Shown: piece by piece, positions 14,603 to 23,182 of the stretch
How the letters are laid out: the number at the start of each line of letters is the position of its first letter
Numbering within the stretch: position 1 is the stretch's first letter
Source: an uncultured Prevotella sp.
GTDB taxonomy: Bacteria > Bacteroidota > Bacteroidia > Bacteroidales > Bacteroidaceae
Direction: 5' to 3'
Assembly (NCBI GenBank): GCA_934196725.1
Contig: CAKPWR010000003.1
Coordinates: 1 to 64,000, forward strand
DNA: 64,000 nt
The notes under the pieces: model-generated
What the model was told of the DNA's origin: nothing
Databases searched by the model: none
What the model saw: only the letters and a program-made list of their open reading frames with translations
Position numbers and translations under genes: made by a program

Positions 14603-16366
14603 CTACTGCTTTTTGCCGAACAGCAAATCATAGTCGCGCTGGGCTGCTGGCTTGGTCCATGCTTCCGGTACGAACTTCCAGTTATTGTTTGCCTTTGCCT
14701 CGATAGTGCCCATCTTTTCGATGGCTTCCATCAGATAGTAGCGCTGGTCGCGCTTGCTGCGGTAGATGATTCGGCTGTCCAGACTGTCTTTCGGAATGCC
14801 GGCTCCGCGAGTGAGAAGTTCACCGCCACCGTTGCCTCGATAGCTGTTTACGGCTACATTGTACCATTTCTTTTCATCGAAAGGCTGACCGTTGCTCATG
14901 CGCAGAATCTTCACCTTCTCACCGTCTGGCTTTGTAACATCCACTTCGTAGTCGATTCCGGCTGCACTGTCAAAGTTGAAGGAGAGGTTCTTGAAGCCCA
15001 GGCGCTGCTGATCGCCCTTGGTCTGAGTGTCGAGCAGAAGCAGATGATCGTCAGGACTCTTCATCGTGTTCACCCAGAGGTCATAACTCATCTCCAGATG
15101 CTTGCGGATCTCTTCACCGGTAAGGCGCATCACGTAGAGCTGATTCTCATATTTATAGAGGTTGAACATGTCGCTCACGTAGATGGGACCTGCGTTGATG
15201 GTGGAGTTGAACTGGAGTGGGGCGTTGAAGGCGATGTCTGCCTTGGTGATTTCGAGCTGCAGGTTGAGGATGAAATCATTGAAGGCGCAGCTTCCGAAGA
15301 ACGATTCACGGCTGTGGATGGTGTTCTTGAAAGTACCAATCTGCTTGCCCACATACTGGTTGATTTCTGCAATCTGAGGCTCGAAAGCCTTCATGAAATC
15401 CTCATCGATAGGACATTTTGTCACATCGGCAAGATTTCCTACCACTTTCTTGTCAGTCACTACATACTGCTTCTTGCCGTTCACCTTCTTCCTGTTGAGG
15501 GTCAGAGTAATCTCTGCATCCGCCACGGAGAGGGCGTTGTTGGCTGGGTCGAGACAAACCACTGGCTTGCCTTCCACATTGGTAACCGTCTCGTTGTAAC
15601 GGGTATGGTCGTGACCGAAGAGCACCATGTCGAAACCTGGCACTTCTTTTGCTACTCTGAGCGAAGCATCCTCTTCATATTCCGGGGTGACGATTCCACC
15701 GTCCTTACCACTATGGAAGACGCCAATCACCACGTCCGGCTTCTCGTTCTCTTGGATGTGCTTCATCCATTTTTGGGCGCTGGTTACCATGTTTTCGAAA
15801 TGAAGACCGCTCCAGAGATTCTCTGTCAGCCAGTTAGGAATGGCTGGGGTCAACATGCCGAGAACGGCAATCTTCACACCCTCACGGTTCAGGATGATGT
15901 AAGGCTTGACGTAAGGCTCTCCAGTCTTGGTGTCGATGATGTTGGCGCCAAGAACAGGGCAGTTCAACTCCTTGATCCACTTGTCGTAAACTGGATGACC
16001 GGTCTCAACATCATGATTACCGAACGCCTGCGCATCATACTTCATGTAGTTGACCACATCCGAAGCCACGTTGCGAGCCTGGGTGTTCACATAATTATAA
16101 TAGTAGCAGGTAGGCTGTCCCTGCAGGATGTCGCCATTTTCCAGGAGGATTACATTGTCCTTGTACGTCTTTCGGAGGTCGTTGACGTATGAAGAAACTC
16201 TAGCCAAGGTTCCAGCCTTTGGCTTCCGGTTGATGAAATCGTATGGGAAGAAGGAACCGTGGACGTCGCTCGTCTCGATTACTCTCAGTTTTACGGTACG
16301 TTGCTGTGCCATAGCGGGTGAATTGATGGTGAGCGCCAGCAAGAGCGCTGCAAATACTTGTTTCAT
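14603..16366 (-). CDS. Secreted bifunctional metallophosphatase/5'-nucleotidase
   Basis: The 587-residue protein starts with a signal peptide (MKQVFAALLLALTINSPAMA-QQ). The N-terminal metallophosphatase domain contains the metal ligands in order: ETSDVHGSFFP, ENGDILQGQ, FGNHDVE, GVFHSGKDGG and LFGHDHTR. The C-terminal 5'-nucleotidase domain (about residues 330-560) includes GSCAFNDFIL, YKYENQLYVMRLTGEEIRKHLE and NSYRGNGGGELLTRGAG. It resembles the UshA/CpdB group that hydrolyses 5'-nucleotides or cyclic 2',3'-nucleotides in the periplasm; which substrate is used cannot be decided here. It is divergent from dnaJ. Confidence 0.93.
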   Translation of the reverse strand: MKQVFAALLLALTINSPAMAQQRTVKLRVIETSDVHGSFFPYDFINRKPKAGTLARVSSYVNDLRKTYKDNVILLENGDILQGQPTCYYYNYVNTQARNVASDVVNYMKYDAQAFGNHDVETGHPVYDKWIKELNCPVLGANIIDTKTGEPYVKPYIILNREGVKIAVLGMLTPAIPNWLTENLWSGLHFENMVTSAQKWMKHIQENEKPDVVIGVFHSGKDGGIVTPEYEEDASLRVAKEVPGFDMVLFGHDHTRYNETVTNVEGKPVVCLDPANNALSVADAEITLTLNRKKVNGKKQYVVTDKKVVGNLADVTKCPIDEDFMKAFEPQIAEINQYVGKQIGTFKNTIHSRESFFGSCAFNDFILNLQLEITKADIAFNAPLQFNSTINAGPIYVSDMFNLYKYENQLYVMRLTGEEIRKHLEMSYDLWVNTMKSPDDHLLLLDTQTKGDQQRLGFKNLSFNFDSAAGIDYEVDVTKPDGEKVKILRMSNGQPFDEKKWYNVAVNSYRGNGGGELLTRGAGIPKDSLDSRIIYRSKRDQRYYLMEAIEKMGTIEAKANNNWKFVPEAWTKPAAQRDYDLLFGKKQ

Positions 16367-16392
16367 ATTACTAAATTGTTATTATTACTTTG

Positions 16393-16400
16393 CAAAAGTA
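16393..16400 (-). promoter_or_regulatory. Probable -7 element for the 5'-nucleotidase gene
   Basis: On the minus strand this reads TACTTTTG, a match to TAnnTTTG, 27 bp upstream of the ATG. A clear -33 TTTG at the right spacing was not found. Confidence 0.4.
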
Positions 16401-16475
16401 CAAAAAAGTTGGCAATTACGGCATACTTTTTGTTGGATAATTCAAAAAATAATTAAAAATAGGAGGTATAAGAAT

Positions 16476-17270
16476 ATGGCATTCGTAGATTATTACAAAA
16501 TTCTTGGTGTTGACAAGAACATCCCTCAGAAGGATGTTCGAGCAGCCTATCGTAAGAGAGCTAAGCAGTTTCATCCAGACTTGCACCCTAACGACCCGAA
16601 GGCTAAGGCTAAGTTCCAGGCTTTGAACGAGGCGTATGAGGTGTTGTCTGATCCAGATAAGCGTGCCAAATACGATCAGTTTGGCGAGAACTGGAAGAAC
16701 GCCGGTGGCTTCGGTGGTGGTGGATTTGGTGGCGGCAGTGCCGGTGGCGGCAATCCGTTTGAGGGCTTCGACTTCAGCAGTTTCGGAAGTGGTGGAGGTG
16801 GATTCTCCAGCTTCTTCGAAAATCTCTTTGGCGGCGGCCGTTCCCGCAGCAGTCAGGGCGGTTCTGGTTTCGGTGGCTTCGGTGGTTTTGGCGGTTTCGG
16901 CGGAGCTGGTGGAGCCAATGCCGGTTATGGCGCAGGTGCTGACTTCGGTACTGGCGGTTGCAACGGTGGCTGCGGCGGTCAGCAAGGTGCTCGAACCAAT
17001 AATGGCGAGATGAACATGAACGTGAACATCGACATGTATACTGCCTTGTTGGGTGGAGAAGGAATCATTACGCTGAGCAACGGTTCGAAGATCAAGTTGA
17101 AGATTAAGCCTGAGACTCAGAATGGCACGAAGGTTCGTGTTCGTGGCAAGGGTTTCGACCGTGGCGATGGAACATTCGGTGATCTGATGATTACCTATAA
17201 CGTGAAGTTGCCAACCGGCTTGAATGACAGACAGAAAGAGTTGCTTCGCCAGATGAAGGAGGCAAAGTAG
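16476..17270 (+). CDS. Short DnaJ/CbpA-type co-chaperone
   Basis: The ATG at 16476 is chosen because AGGAGGT lies nine bases upstream (16461-16467), an unusually strong Shine-Dalgarno for this phylum, and because it opens the J domain directly (MAFVDYYKILGVDKNIPQKD). The J domain (residues 1-70) has HPD in KQFHPDLHPND, so it can stimulate DnaK. A long Gly/Phe/Ser-rich linker (about 75-180) with GFGGFGGFGG-type repeats follows. Only one C-terminal substrate-binding domain is present (ALLGGEGIITLSNGSKIKLK); the first C-terminal domain and zinc finger of full DnaJ/CbpA are missing. The 264-residue length is short for CbpA (about 300). No cbpM follows. Confidence 0.88.
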   Translation: MAFVDYYKILGVDKNIPQKDVRAAYRKRAKQFHPDLHPNDPKAKAKFQALNEAYEVLSDPDKRAKYDQFGENWKNAGGFGGGGFGGGSAGGGNPFEGFDFSSFGSGGGGFSSFFENLFGGGRSRSSQGGSGFGGFGGFGGFGGAGGANAGYGAGADFGTGGCNGGCGGQQGARTNNGEMNMNVNIDMYTALLGGEGIITLSNGSKIKLKIKPETQNGTKVRVRGKGFDRGDGTFGDLMITYNVKLPTGLNDRQKELLRQMKEAK

Positions 17271-17289
17271 AGGTCAGAAGCAGATTTGC

Positions 17290-17427
17290 CCCACACGCCC
17301 TGAAAGGGCAGAAACTCCTAGCCCAGGGCAACGCCCTGGGTATTAAGGATATAAACAAAACGCCCTGTAAGGGCAAAAGCTTTAAAACAAGTCATTGGAA
17401 CTTGAAAGCTTTTGTTCTTACAGGGCA
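17290..17427. repeat. REP-like palindromic element
   Basis: CACACGCCCTGAAAGGGCAG, the CTCCTAGCCCAGGGC / GCCCTGGGT hairpin and paired GCCCTGTAAGGGCAAAAGC / GCTTTTGTTCTTACAGGGC modules are present; the last distal hairpin is missing. It separates the ends of dnaJ and the leftward zinc-ribbon gene. Confidence 0.85.
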
Positions 17428-17463
17428 TTTTTTATTTCCCATTTTTTTATTTTCCCATATCTT

Positions 17464-18768
17464 TTATTCAGCAGGAGTTACCTTCGACATGTTGAATGAT
17501 GAAATCTTCAGGTCAGGAGAAACGGTGCTCGAAATCTTGAACAGCTGTTCGTGCTTGGAACCGTCCGTCTTGTCAACTGCCTGCTTGGCAGTGAACACCA
17601 CCTGATATTCATATTCACTGTCACCAATCTCTCGCTTCTTGATCTGATAATCGTTGTTAATGTGCCAGTTCATGTTGGCAACATCCTCCTTATAAAGCTT
17701 GTCCATAAAGGTAACGACATCCGATTTCGGTGCAGAGTTCTTGCCCAGCAGTGAAGAGAGAATGTCTTCGCAGTTGGCGAGCAATCCGTCTCCGTCACGG
17801 GAGTTGATGCTCTGGAAGAACTGGCGATACAAACCAGTAATAAATTCCTTTTCTTCCGGCTGCAGGTCACGTCCCTTCACCTTCTTCAAGGCATTCTCAG
17901 CCTCTTCGATGTGCGAACCGTCTCTGTGCGCATCCAGATAAGTCTGGTAAGCATCAGCAGTGTCAGCATTCTTTGCCACGTTCCAGTCGATGGAATCAAT
18001 CTTGTTGATGGCTTCCTGCTTATGTATGCTGTTTGGATATTTCTGAAGGTAAGCCTGCAATGCGTCTTTCGAACCGCTCACTACCGCATTGGTCCAATCC
18101 TGATCGTTCTGCTTCAGCAGCTCGAGATGAGCCGTGATGGAATCGCGATGGGCTTCGTCTGCATCCTTGTAGGTGTCCAGATAACTCTGGAGAACCATCG
18201 GGTCAGTACTCTGCATGGCGTATTCGTAAGCTTCCATCTCCTTGTTCTTGTTGGCATTGTCATAGAAGTAATATAGGATTCCGCAGACGAGGATAGAGAA
18301 GATGAGCGAGATGATCAGGATGCTTCGGGTGCTCATTTTCTTCTCCGGTTCTTTGTTTTCTGGATTCTGCTCGCCTCCGTTTCCATTGGCTGCCGTTGGA
18401 TGTACGGGTGGAGGTGGAGGAGTTGCAGGCATTCCAGGGCTTGCTGACATTCCAGGTCTTTCCGTCATTCCAGATTTTCCGGTCTGCTGCATGGATTGTC
18501 TTACAGGCTGCTGTACTGGAGCAACAGATTCCACTGGCTGTGCAGTTTGTACCGGTGCAGAAGGAGTAGGAGTGATTCCGTTCCTGCCGCCTACCAATGC
18601 CGGATTAGGAGTCTGGCAGTTCGGACACATTTCAAGATAGTTGAAATAAACCTCTCCGCAGTTAGGGCATTTTGTGATTTTGCCCGCTATCTCTACACCG
18701 CAGCTTGGACATGTTGGTGCTTTGTCGCTAATTTGGCGTCCACATTCTGGACATTTTATAATTGCCAT
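17464..18768 (-). CDS. Zinc-ribbon, single-pass membrane protein of unknown function
   Basis: The 434-residue protein opens with two zinc ribbons: CPECGRQISDKAPTCPSCG (about residues 5-23) and CPNCGEVYFNYLEMCPNC (about 34-51). A Pro/Gln/Met-rich linker follows (about 60-135), then one transmembrane helix SILIISLIFSILVCGILYYF (about 148-167). The outer part has repeated helical units with the pattern LQSYLDTYKDADEAHRD and LQAYLQKYPNSIHKQEA, similar to TPR-like repeats, and a C-terminal NTF2-like-looking region. The ribbons would be cytoplasmic and the repeats periplasmic. I do not recognise a characterised homologue. Confidence 0.65.
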   Translation of the reverse strand: MAIIKCPECGRQISDKAPTCPSCGVEIAGKITKCPNCGEVYFNYLEMCPNCQTPNPALVGGRNGITPTPSAPVQTAQPVESVAPVQQPVRQSMQQTGKSGMTERPGMSASPGMPATPPPPPVHPTAANGNGGEQNPENKEPEKKMSTRSILIISLIFSILVCGILYYFYDNANKNKEMEAYEYAMQSTDPMVLQSYLDTYKDADEAHRDSITAHLELLKQNDQDWTNAVVSGSKDALQAYLQKYPNSIHKQEAINKIDSIDWNVAKNADTADAYQTYLDAHRDGSHIEEAENALKKVKGRDLQPEEKEFITGLYRQFFQSINSRDGDGLLANCEDILSSLLGKNSAPKSDVVTFMDKLYKEDVANMNWHINNDYQIKKREIGDSEYEYQVVFTAKQAVDKTDGSKHEQLFKISSTVSPDLKISSFNMSKVTPAE

Positions 18769-18802
18769 AGTTTTATTTAAAGTTTATATTGAGTATAATG
18801 TT

Positions 18803-19489
18803 TTATCGATGTCTGAATCTGATTTCTCTCAGCCTGTGCCTTCCCATGAACCGGCTCTTGTCGACATAACCATTGATTCCGTTCAGCCTGCCTTTACCGG
18901 TATACTGCCACATCTCGAAGTCTCTGCCGTCTGCCAGCACTGGTTCGCGCTTGGTGTATTGGGCAATCATGAGCTTGTAGCTGTCAAGCTTGCCCAGCAG
19001 GTAATGGTCGTAGAAGTTGGCTCCGGTATAGATGAGCGGCTTCTGTTTGTATGCTTTCTCTACCAGATGCAGGAACTTGAACAGCGAATCGCAGAACTCT
19101 TCGGTGTTCAGTCCGCTCTTGGTTTCTACGTCTATCATCGGCAGCAGATCCTGGTCGCCCGGTCGGCATTGTGCCATGAAATTCTCCAGCTGCGTCTGCT
19201 GTGGAATCTTGGCACGGTAGAAGTGATAGGAACCTACCTTGAGACCGTAACGGTGAGCCAGGTCGATGTTCTTCTTATACTTGGCGTCCACGTTGGTTCC
19301 ACCTTCTGTTGCTTTCAGATAGACATAAGCCATCTTGGAGTTATCACCTACAGTTTCCCAAAAGACATTTCCTTGGTAATGGCTGAGGTCAATACCATGC
19401 ACATGGGTGCAGGTATCTTCACATTGCACTTGAGCATGAAGCCCAAGGGTAAATATTATGGTAATAATTGTTATGATACTTCTTTTCAT
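18803..19489 (-). CDS. Secreted glycoside hydrolase family 25 lysozyme
   Basis: Starting at 19489 (MKRSIITIITIIFTLGLHA signal peptide) gives 228 residues; an upstream ATG at 19525 is possible but would spoil the signal peptide. GH25 features are GIDLSHYQGNV (first catalytic-site Asp), YVYLKATEGGTNVDAKYKKN, VGSYHFYRA, LPMIDVETKSG (Asp and catalytic Glu), PLIYTGANFYDHYL and FEMWQYTGKGRLNGINGYVD at the end. GH25 enzymes cleave between MurNAc and GlcNAc in peptidoglycan. A chromosomal housekeeping or competition role is likely, as no phage genes are nearby. Confidence 0.93.
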   Translation of the reverse strand: MKRSIITIITIIFTLGLHAQVQCEDTCTHVHGIDLSHYQGNVFWETVGDNSKMAYVYLKATEGGTNVDAKYKKNIDLAHRYGLKVGSYHFYRAKIPQQTQLENFMAQCRPGDQDLLPMIDVETKSGLNTEEFCDSLFKFLHLVEKAYKQKPLIYTGANFYDHYLLGKLDSYKLMIAQYTKREPVLADGRDFEMWQYTGKGRLNGINGYVDKSRFMGRHRLREIRFRHR

Positions 19490-19562
19490 AACTGCAAAGA
19501 TACGAAAAACGTCTGATATATTCATCAGACGTGTTCGTTTTTTATATAAATTTTATATTTCA

Positions 19563-20258
19563 CTATTCTTCGATTTCCGAAAGTGAACGGAAGAAGTTGT
19601 TCATGAAATTACTCATAGTCTCTATCGGAGCATACTGCAGGAAGCGCATGCTTCGGCGCAGATTCTTGCGCATGGTGCCTCCGGTAGTATGTACGAAGCC
19701 GGCATTGTTCTGCTCAAACTGGATGTCCTGATGCTCCGTAATGTTGTAATAGAGCGAGCGTAGTGTCTGCTTGTAGGCGCCTGGCTCTACGTGGCGCACG
19801 AATGGAATTTCGTCCTGCTCAAAGTCGAAGAAGGTGATGAGCACGCTTCCTTCAAGCTGTGCGATGCGCTGGATGCGAAGCTTGGCAAGCCATTTCTCCA
19901 GCTTCACGAAGTCTACCTTGTCACCTTTCGTACGAAGGTAGTTGCCCAGCTGTATGATTCCCTTCAGATTGATTCCATTCTTCAGGATGCTGTTCACGTT
20001 GCCCACGATGATGCGCAGCAGGTAGACGGTTTCTATTGAAGTGTCAATAGCATGACGTTCGTCATCTTGTATCTTAGAAAGACGGCGATTCAGAAAGCTG
20101 TTGCTCATGCGAACTTCTCCCTCAGGAATGTCGCTGAGGTTCTTCATCATCTGGGCAATCTTCTGCATCTTGAAGGTTGTCATTGGTTCAAGTTCTTCGT
20201 TGGTTCCGAAATTCTCGGAACGCAGCTTGATGAAAAGATTTCTCTGTAAAAAGTCCAT
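19563..20258 (-). CDS. Hypothetical protein, mostly helical
   Basis: The 231-residue protein has no signal peptide or membrane segment. It is rich in charged helices. Distinct stretches are MTTFKMQKIAQMMKNLSDIP, DTSIETVYLLRIIVGNVNSI, the central KVDFVKLEKWLAKLRIQRIA and the Arg-rich GTMRKNLRRSMRFLQYAPIE near the C-terminus. I do not recognise the family with confidence. It is in the same direction as the GH25 gene (start 74 bp beyond this stop) and the NhaC-like gene (30 bp upstream), so cotranscription with the transporter is possible. Confidence 0.6.
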   Translation of the reverse strand: MDFLQRNLFIKLRSENFGTNEELEPMTTFKMQKIAQMMKNLSDIPEGEVRMSNSFLNRRLSKIQDDERHAIDTSIETVYLLRIIVGNVNSILKNGINLKGIIQLGNYLRTKGDKVDFVKLEKWLAKLRIQRIAQLEGSVLITFFDFEQDEIPFVRHVEPGAYKQTLRSLYYNITEHQDIQFEQNNAGFVHTTGGTMRKNLRRSMRFLQYAPIETMSNFMNNFFRSLSEIEE

Positions 20259-20288
20259 ATCGCCTGATTTTTAAATGATATTTTCTGT

Positions 20289-21599
20289 TTAATTATATCT
20301 CTTCGGATAGCGGAAGATGATTGCGAGGAGTGCAGCAATACCGATGGCTACCGGATAGTAGAGATAGGGCAGAATGTCCATCGGACTGATTCCTGCCAGA
20401 CCGGCTGCCAGAAGCATCTGAACTCCGTAGGGAATCATGCCCTGCACCATGCACGAGAAGGTGTCGAGGATGCTGGCTGCCTTGCGGTTGTCAACGCCAA
20501 ACTTATCGCCTATCTTCTTTGCGATATTTCCCACCGTCAGGATTGCCACCGTGTTGTTGGCTGTGCAGATGTTCACCAGCGATACGAGCGCAGCAATAGA
20601 GAGTTCGGCTCCACGCTTGCCGTGAACACGGGCGGTAATCTTGTCGATGATATAGTTGATTCCTCCGTTCTCCCGGATGATTTCCAGCATTCCGCCTGCC
20701 ATCATGGCGATAATCACCAGCTCGCCCATGCCCGTGATTCCATTGCCCATTGCCGAGAACCAGCCGAACAGGTCGTAGGAGAGGGGAGAACCGAGATAAT
20801 GACTTGCCACGCCGATGGCGCCGCAGAGTATCGTGCCCATTGCCAGGACTGCCATCACGTTCATGCCGGCTATGGCGCAGACGAGTACCAATATATAAGG
20901 TAATACCTTGATGTATTCCACTTCTGCAATGTCGGTTGGAGCCTGAAGACCGATTCCCATCACGGCATAGACGCCGAGGATGATGAGGGCTGCTGGACCC
21001 ACGATGAGCGAATTCACCCTGAACTTGTCACTCATCCGGCAACCTTGCGTCTGAGTTGCCACCACAGTCGTATCAGAGATGAACGAGAGGTTGTCGCCAA
21101 AATAGGCTCCACCCACGATGATGGCGGTCATCATGCCTACATTGCCGTGCATGGAACTGGCCAGTCCGGCTGCTATAGGAACCAGCGCCACCACCGTTCC
21201 TACGCTGGTACCGATGGAGACGGAAATGAAGCAAGCCGCCAGGAAAAGGCCGGGAAGAATCATGCTGGCAGGCAGGACGCTCAGCGCCAGGTTTACGGTG
21301 GCGTCTACTGCCCCCATCGCCTTTGCCGATGCTGCGAACGCACCTGCCAGTACGTATATCCACAACATGAGCATCAGGTTGTTGGCGCCAGCACCTTTGC
21401 TGTAGGTGTCCACTCGCTTCTTGATGGGCATTCCACCCGAAATCGCCACGGCATAGATACTGGATATCATGAATGCCACGGTGAGCGACAAGTTGGTGTC
21501 CTTGTGAGTCACATCCGTAGAATAGATGGTGAACGCTGCGATGAGGACAATCAGCAGAAATAACGGCGAAAGCGCCAGCAAACCTTTTTTATTACTCAT
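20289..21599 (-). CDS. NhaC-family Na+/H+ antiporter-like transporter
   Basis: The 436-residue integral membrane protein has eleven or twelve hydrophobic segments. Family features include ISVSIGTSVGTVVALVPIAA, GGAYFGDNLSFISDTTVVAT (the NhaC-type signature with Asp residues inside the membrane) and the related C-terminal half NICTANNTVAILTVGNIAKK. Members exchange Na+ for H+ or carry organic acids. It lies 15 bp downstream of uxaA in the same direction, so it is probably part of the hexuronate operon and may move a uronate or keto acid; this last point is inference. Confidence 0.85.
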   Translation of the reverse strand: MSNKKGLLALSPLFLLIVLIAAFTIYSTDVTHKDTNLSLTVAFMISSIYAVAISGGMPIKKRVDTYSKGAGANNLMLMLWIYVLAGAFAASAKAMGAVDATVNLALSVLPASMILPGLFLAACFISVSIGTSVGTVVALVPIAAGLASSMHGNVGMMTAIIVGGAYFGDNLSFISDTTVVATQTQGCRMSDKFRVNSLIVGPAALIILGVYAVMGIGLQAPTDIAEVEYIKVLPYILVLVCAIAGMNVMAVLAMGTILCGAIGVASHYLGSPLSYDLFGWFSAMGNGITGMGELVIIAMMAGGMLEIIRENGGINYIIDKITARVHGKRGAELSIAALVSLVNICTANNTVAILTVGNIAKKIGDKFGVDNRKAASILDTFSCMVQGMIPYGVQMLLAAGLAGISPMDILPYLYYPVAIGIAALLAIIFRYPKRYN

Positions 21600-21614
21600 G
21601 TTTCAAATTAAATG

Positions 21615-23111
21615 TTACAATGTTACTCCATTCTTGAAAATGGAGATCTCGCTGTAGCCGTTCTTCTCGTTGCGGGCTTCCTCGCCACTGGCTACGGCGA
21701 TAATCTTATCGATAAACTTGCGTACGAGATCCTTCATCTCCGTACCTTCCACCAGTTCACCGGCATTGAAGTCAATCCAGTTTGGCTTGTTCTTTGCCAG
21801 GTTGCTGTTGGTAGAAATCTTCATGGTTGGTACGAAGGTGCCGAATGGCGTTCCACGACCGGTGGTGAAGAGTACGAGCTGACAACCGGCAGAAGCCAAT
21901 GCTGTAGCAGCTACAAGGTCATTGCCTGGAGCTGAGAGCAGGTTGAGACCTGTTGTCTCCAAACGGTCGCCATACTGCAATACGCCGCTGACCGGAGCAC
22001 GGCCACACTTCTGTGTACAGCCCAGCGCCTTGTCTTCGAGGGTAGAGATTCCACCAGCCTTGTTGCCTGGAGAAGGATTCTCGCCAACTGGCTCACCGTG
22101 GCTGAGGAAGTATTCCTTGAAGTCGTTGATCAGGTGAACAGTCTTGTCGAAGAGTTCCTTGTTCTCGCAACGGTTCATCAGGATAGTCTCTGCACCAAAC
22201 ATCTCTGGCACCTCAGTGAGGATAGATGTTCCGCCCTGAGCTACCAGCCAGTCTGAGAATTCACCTACCAGTGGGTTAGCTGTAATACCGCTGAAGCCGT
22301 CAGAACCGCCACACTTCAAACCAACGCGGAGCTTGCTGACAGGCACGTCCTCACGCTTGTCTTCCTTAGCCTTCTGATAGAGATCACGGAGCAGCTTCAT
22401 GCCTTCCTCCAGCTCATCGCCTTCAACCTTCTGTGTTACAAGCAGTTTGATGCGGTCCTTGTCGTAGTCGCCGAGCATCTCCATGAATGCGTCAGCCTGG
22501 TTGTTCTCGCAACCGAGAGAGAGTACGAGCACAGCGCCTGCATTTGGATGCAAGCAGATGTCGCGCAAAACCTTACGGGTGTTCTCATGGTCGCCTGAAA
22601 GCTGAGAGCAGCCGTAGTTGTGGTGCCATGCGTGGATAGCGTCGATTCCCTCGCAGTTGGTCTCCTTCTTCAGGAGTTCAACCAGTTTCTCTGCGATTCC
22701 GTTCACGCAACCTACTGTAGGAACCACCCAAATCTCGTTTCTTACACCTACTTCGCCGTTCTTGCGTACGAATCCCTTGAAGGTACGGTTCTCCTGTGCG
22801 ATGCTCAACTGCTCGTCTACAGGATTGTAGGTGTACTCCAATGTGCCGGCGAGATTGGTCTTGAGATTATTCTCATTCACCCATTCGCCCTGCTTCAGGT
22901 CCTGCTTTGCATGACCGATAGGATAACCGTACTTGATGATGTCAGTACCCTCGGCAGCATCGTCAATGAGCACCTTATGTCCAGCAGGAGTATCCTGCAA
23001 CAGGGTGATGGTCTTACCATCTACCTCAATCACTTCGCCCTTCTTCATTGGGCGCAAGCAAACCACTACCGAGTCGGCAGGGTTAATCTTGATAAAGCTT
23101 GATAGTTTCAT
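21615..23111 (-). CDS. uxaA: Altronate dehydratase
   Basis: UxaA converts D-altronate to 2-keto-3-deoxygluconate in galacturonate breakdown. The 498-residue protein carries the short N-terminal SAF-like domain (residues 1-80: VVVCLRPMKKGEVIEVDG, PIGHAKQDLKQGEWV) and the large catalytic domain with conserved segments FKGFVRKNGEVGVRNEIWVV, HNYGCSQLSGDHENT, LSLGCENNQAD, LRVGLKCGGSDGFSGITANP and GCTQKCGRAPVSGVLQYGD. Galactarate dehydratase (GarD) is a relative, but the context with KDG kinase and KDPG aldolase favours UxaA. It sits between the LacI-type regulator and the NhaC-like transporter. Confidence 0.92.
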   Translation of the reverse strand: MKLSSFIKINPADSVVVCLRPMKKGEVIEVDGKTITLLQDTPAGHKVLIDDAAEGTDIIKYGYPIGHAKQDLKQGEWVNENNLKTNLAGTLEYTYNPVDEQLSIAQENRTFKGFVRKNGEVGVRNEIWVVPTVGCVNGIAEKLVELLKKETNCEGIDAIHAWHHNYGCSQLSGDHENTRKVLRDICLHPNAGAVLVLSLGCENNQADAFMEMLGDYDKDRIKLLVTQKVEGDELEEGMKLLRDLYQKAKEDKREDVPVSKLRVGLKCGGSDGFSGITANPLVGEFSDWLVAQGGTSILTEVPEMFGAETILMNRCENKELFDKTVHLINDFKEYFLSHGEPVGENPSPGNKAGGISTLEDKALGCTQKCGRAPVSGVLQYGDRLETTGLNLLSAPGNDLVAATALASAGCQLVLFTTGRGTPFGTFVPTMKISTNSNLAKNKPNWIDFNAGELVEGTEMKDLVRKFIDKIIAVASGEEARNEKNGYSEISIFKNGVTL

Positions 23112-23182
23112 ACTGTAGTTGTTTTTATATATTTATAATATGTTTATATTCAAATACTTATTTCCTTCAATCAGAATCTTTT

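Noticed and set aside
14549..16192. Long open frame (547 codons) on the plus strand opposite the 5'-nucleotidase gene
   Set aside because: The minus-strand gene has a signal peptide and all metallophosphatase motifs; the plus-strand frame has no recognisable domain and is explained by codon bias of the real gene.
16128..16475. N-terminal extension of dnaJ
   Set aside because: The frame is open but runs into the divergent 5'-nucleotidase gene; the Shine-Dalgarno and J domain both point to ATG 16476.
18803..19489. Prophage remnant suggested by the lysozyme gene
   Set aside because: No holin, integrase, capsid or tail genes are nearby; GH25 with its own signal peptide is a common chromosomal gene in this group.
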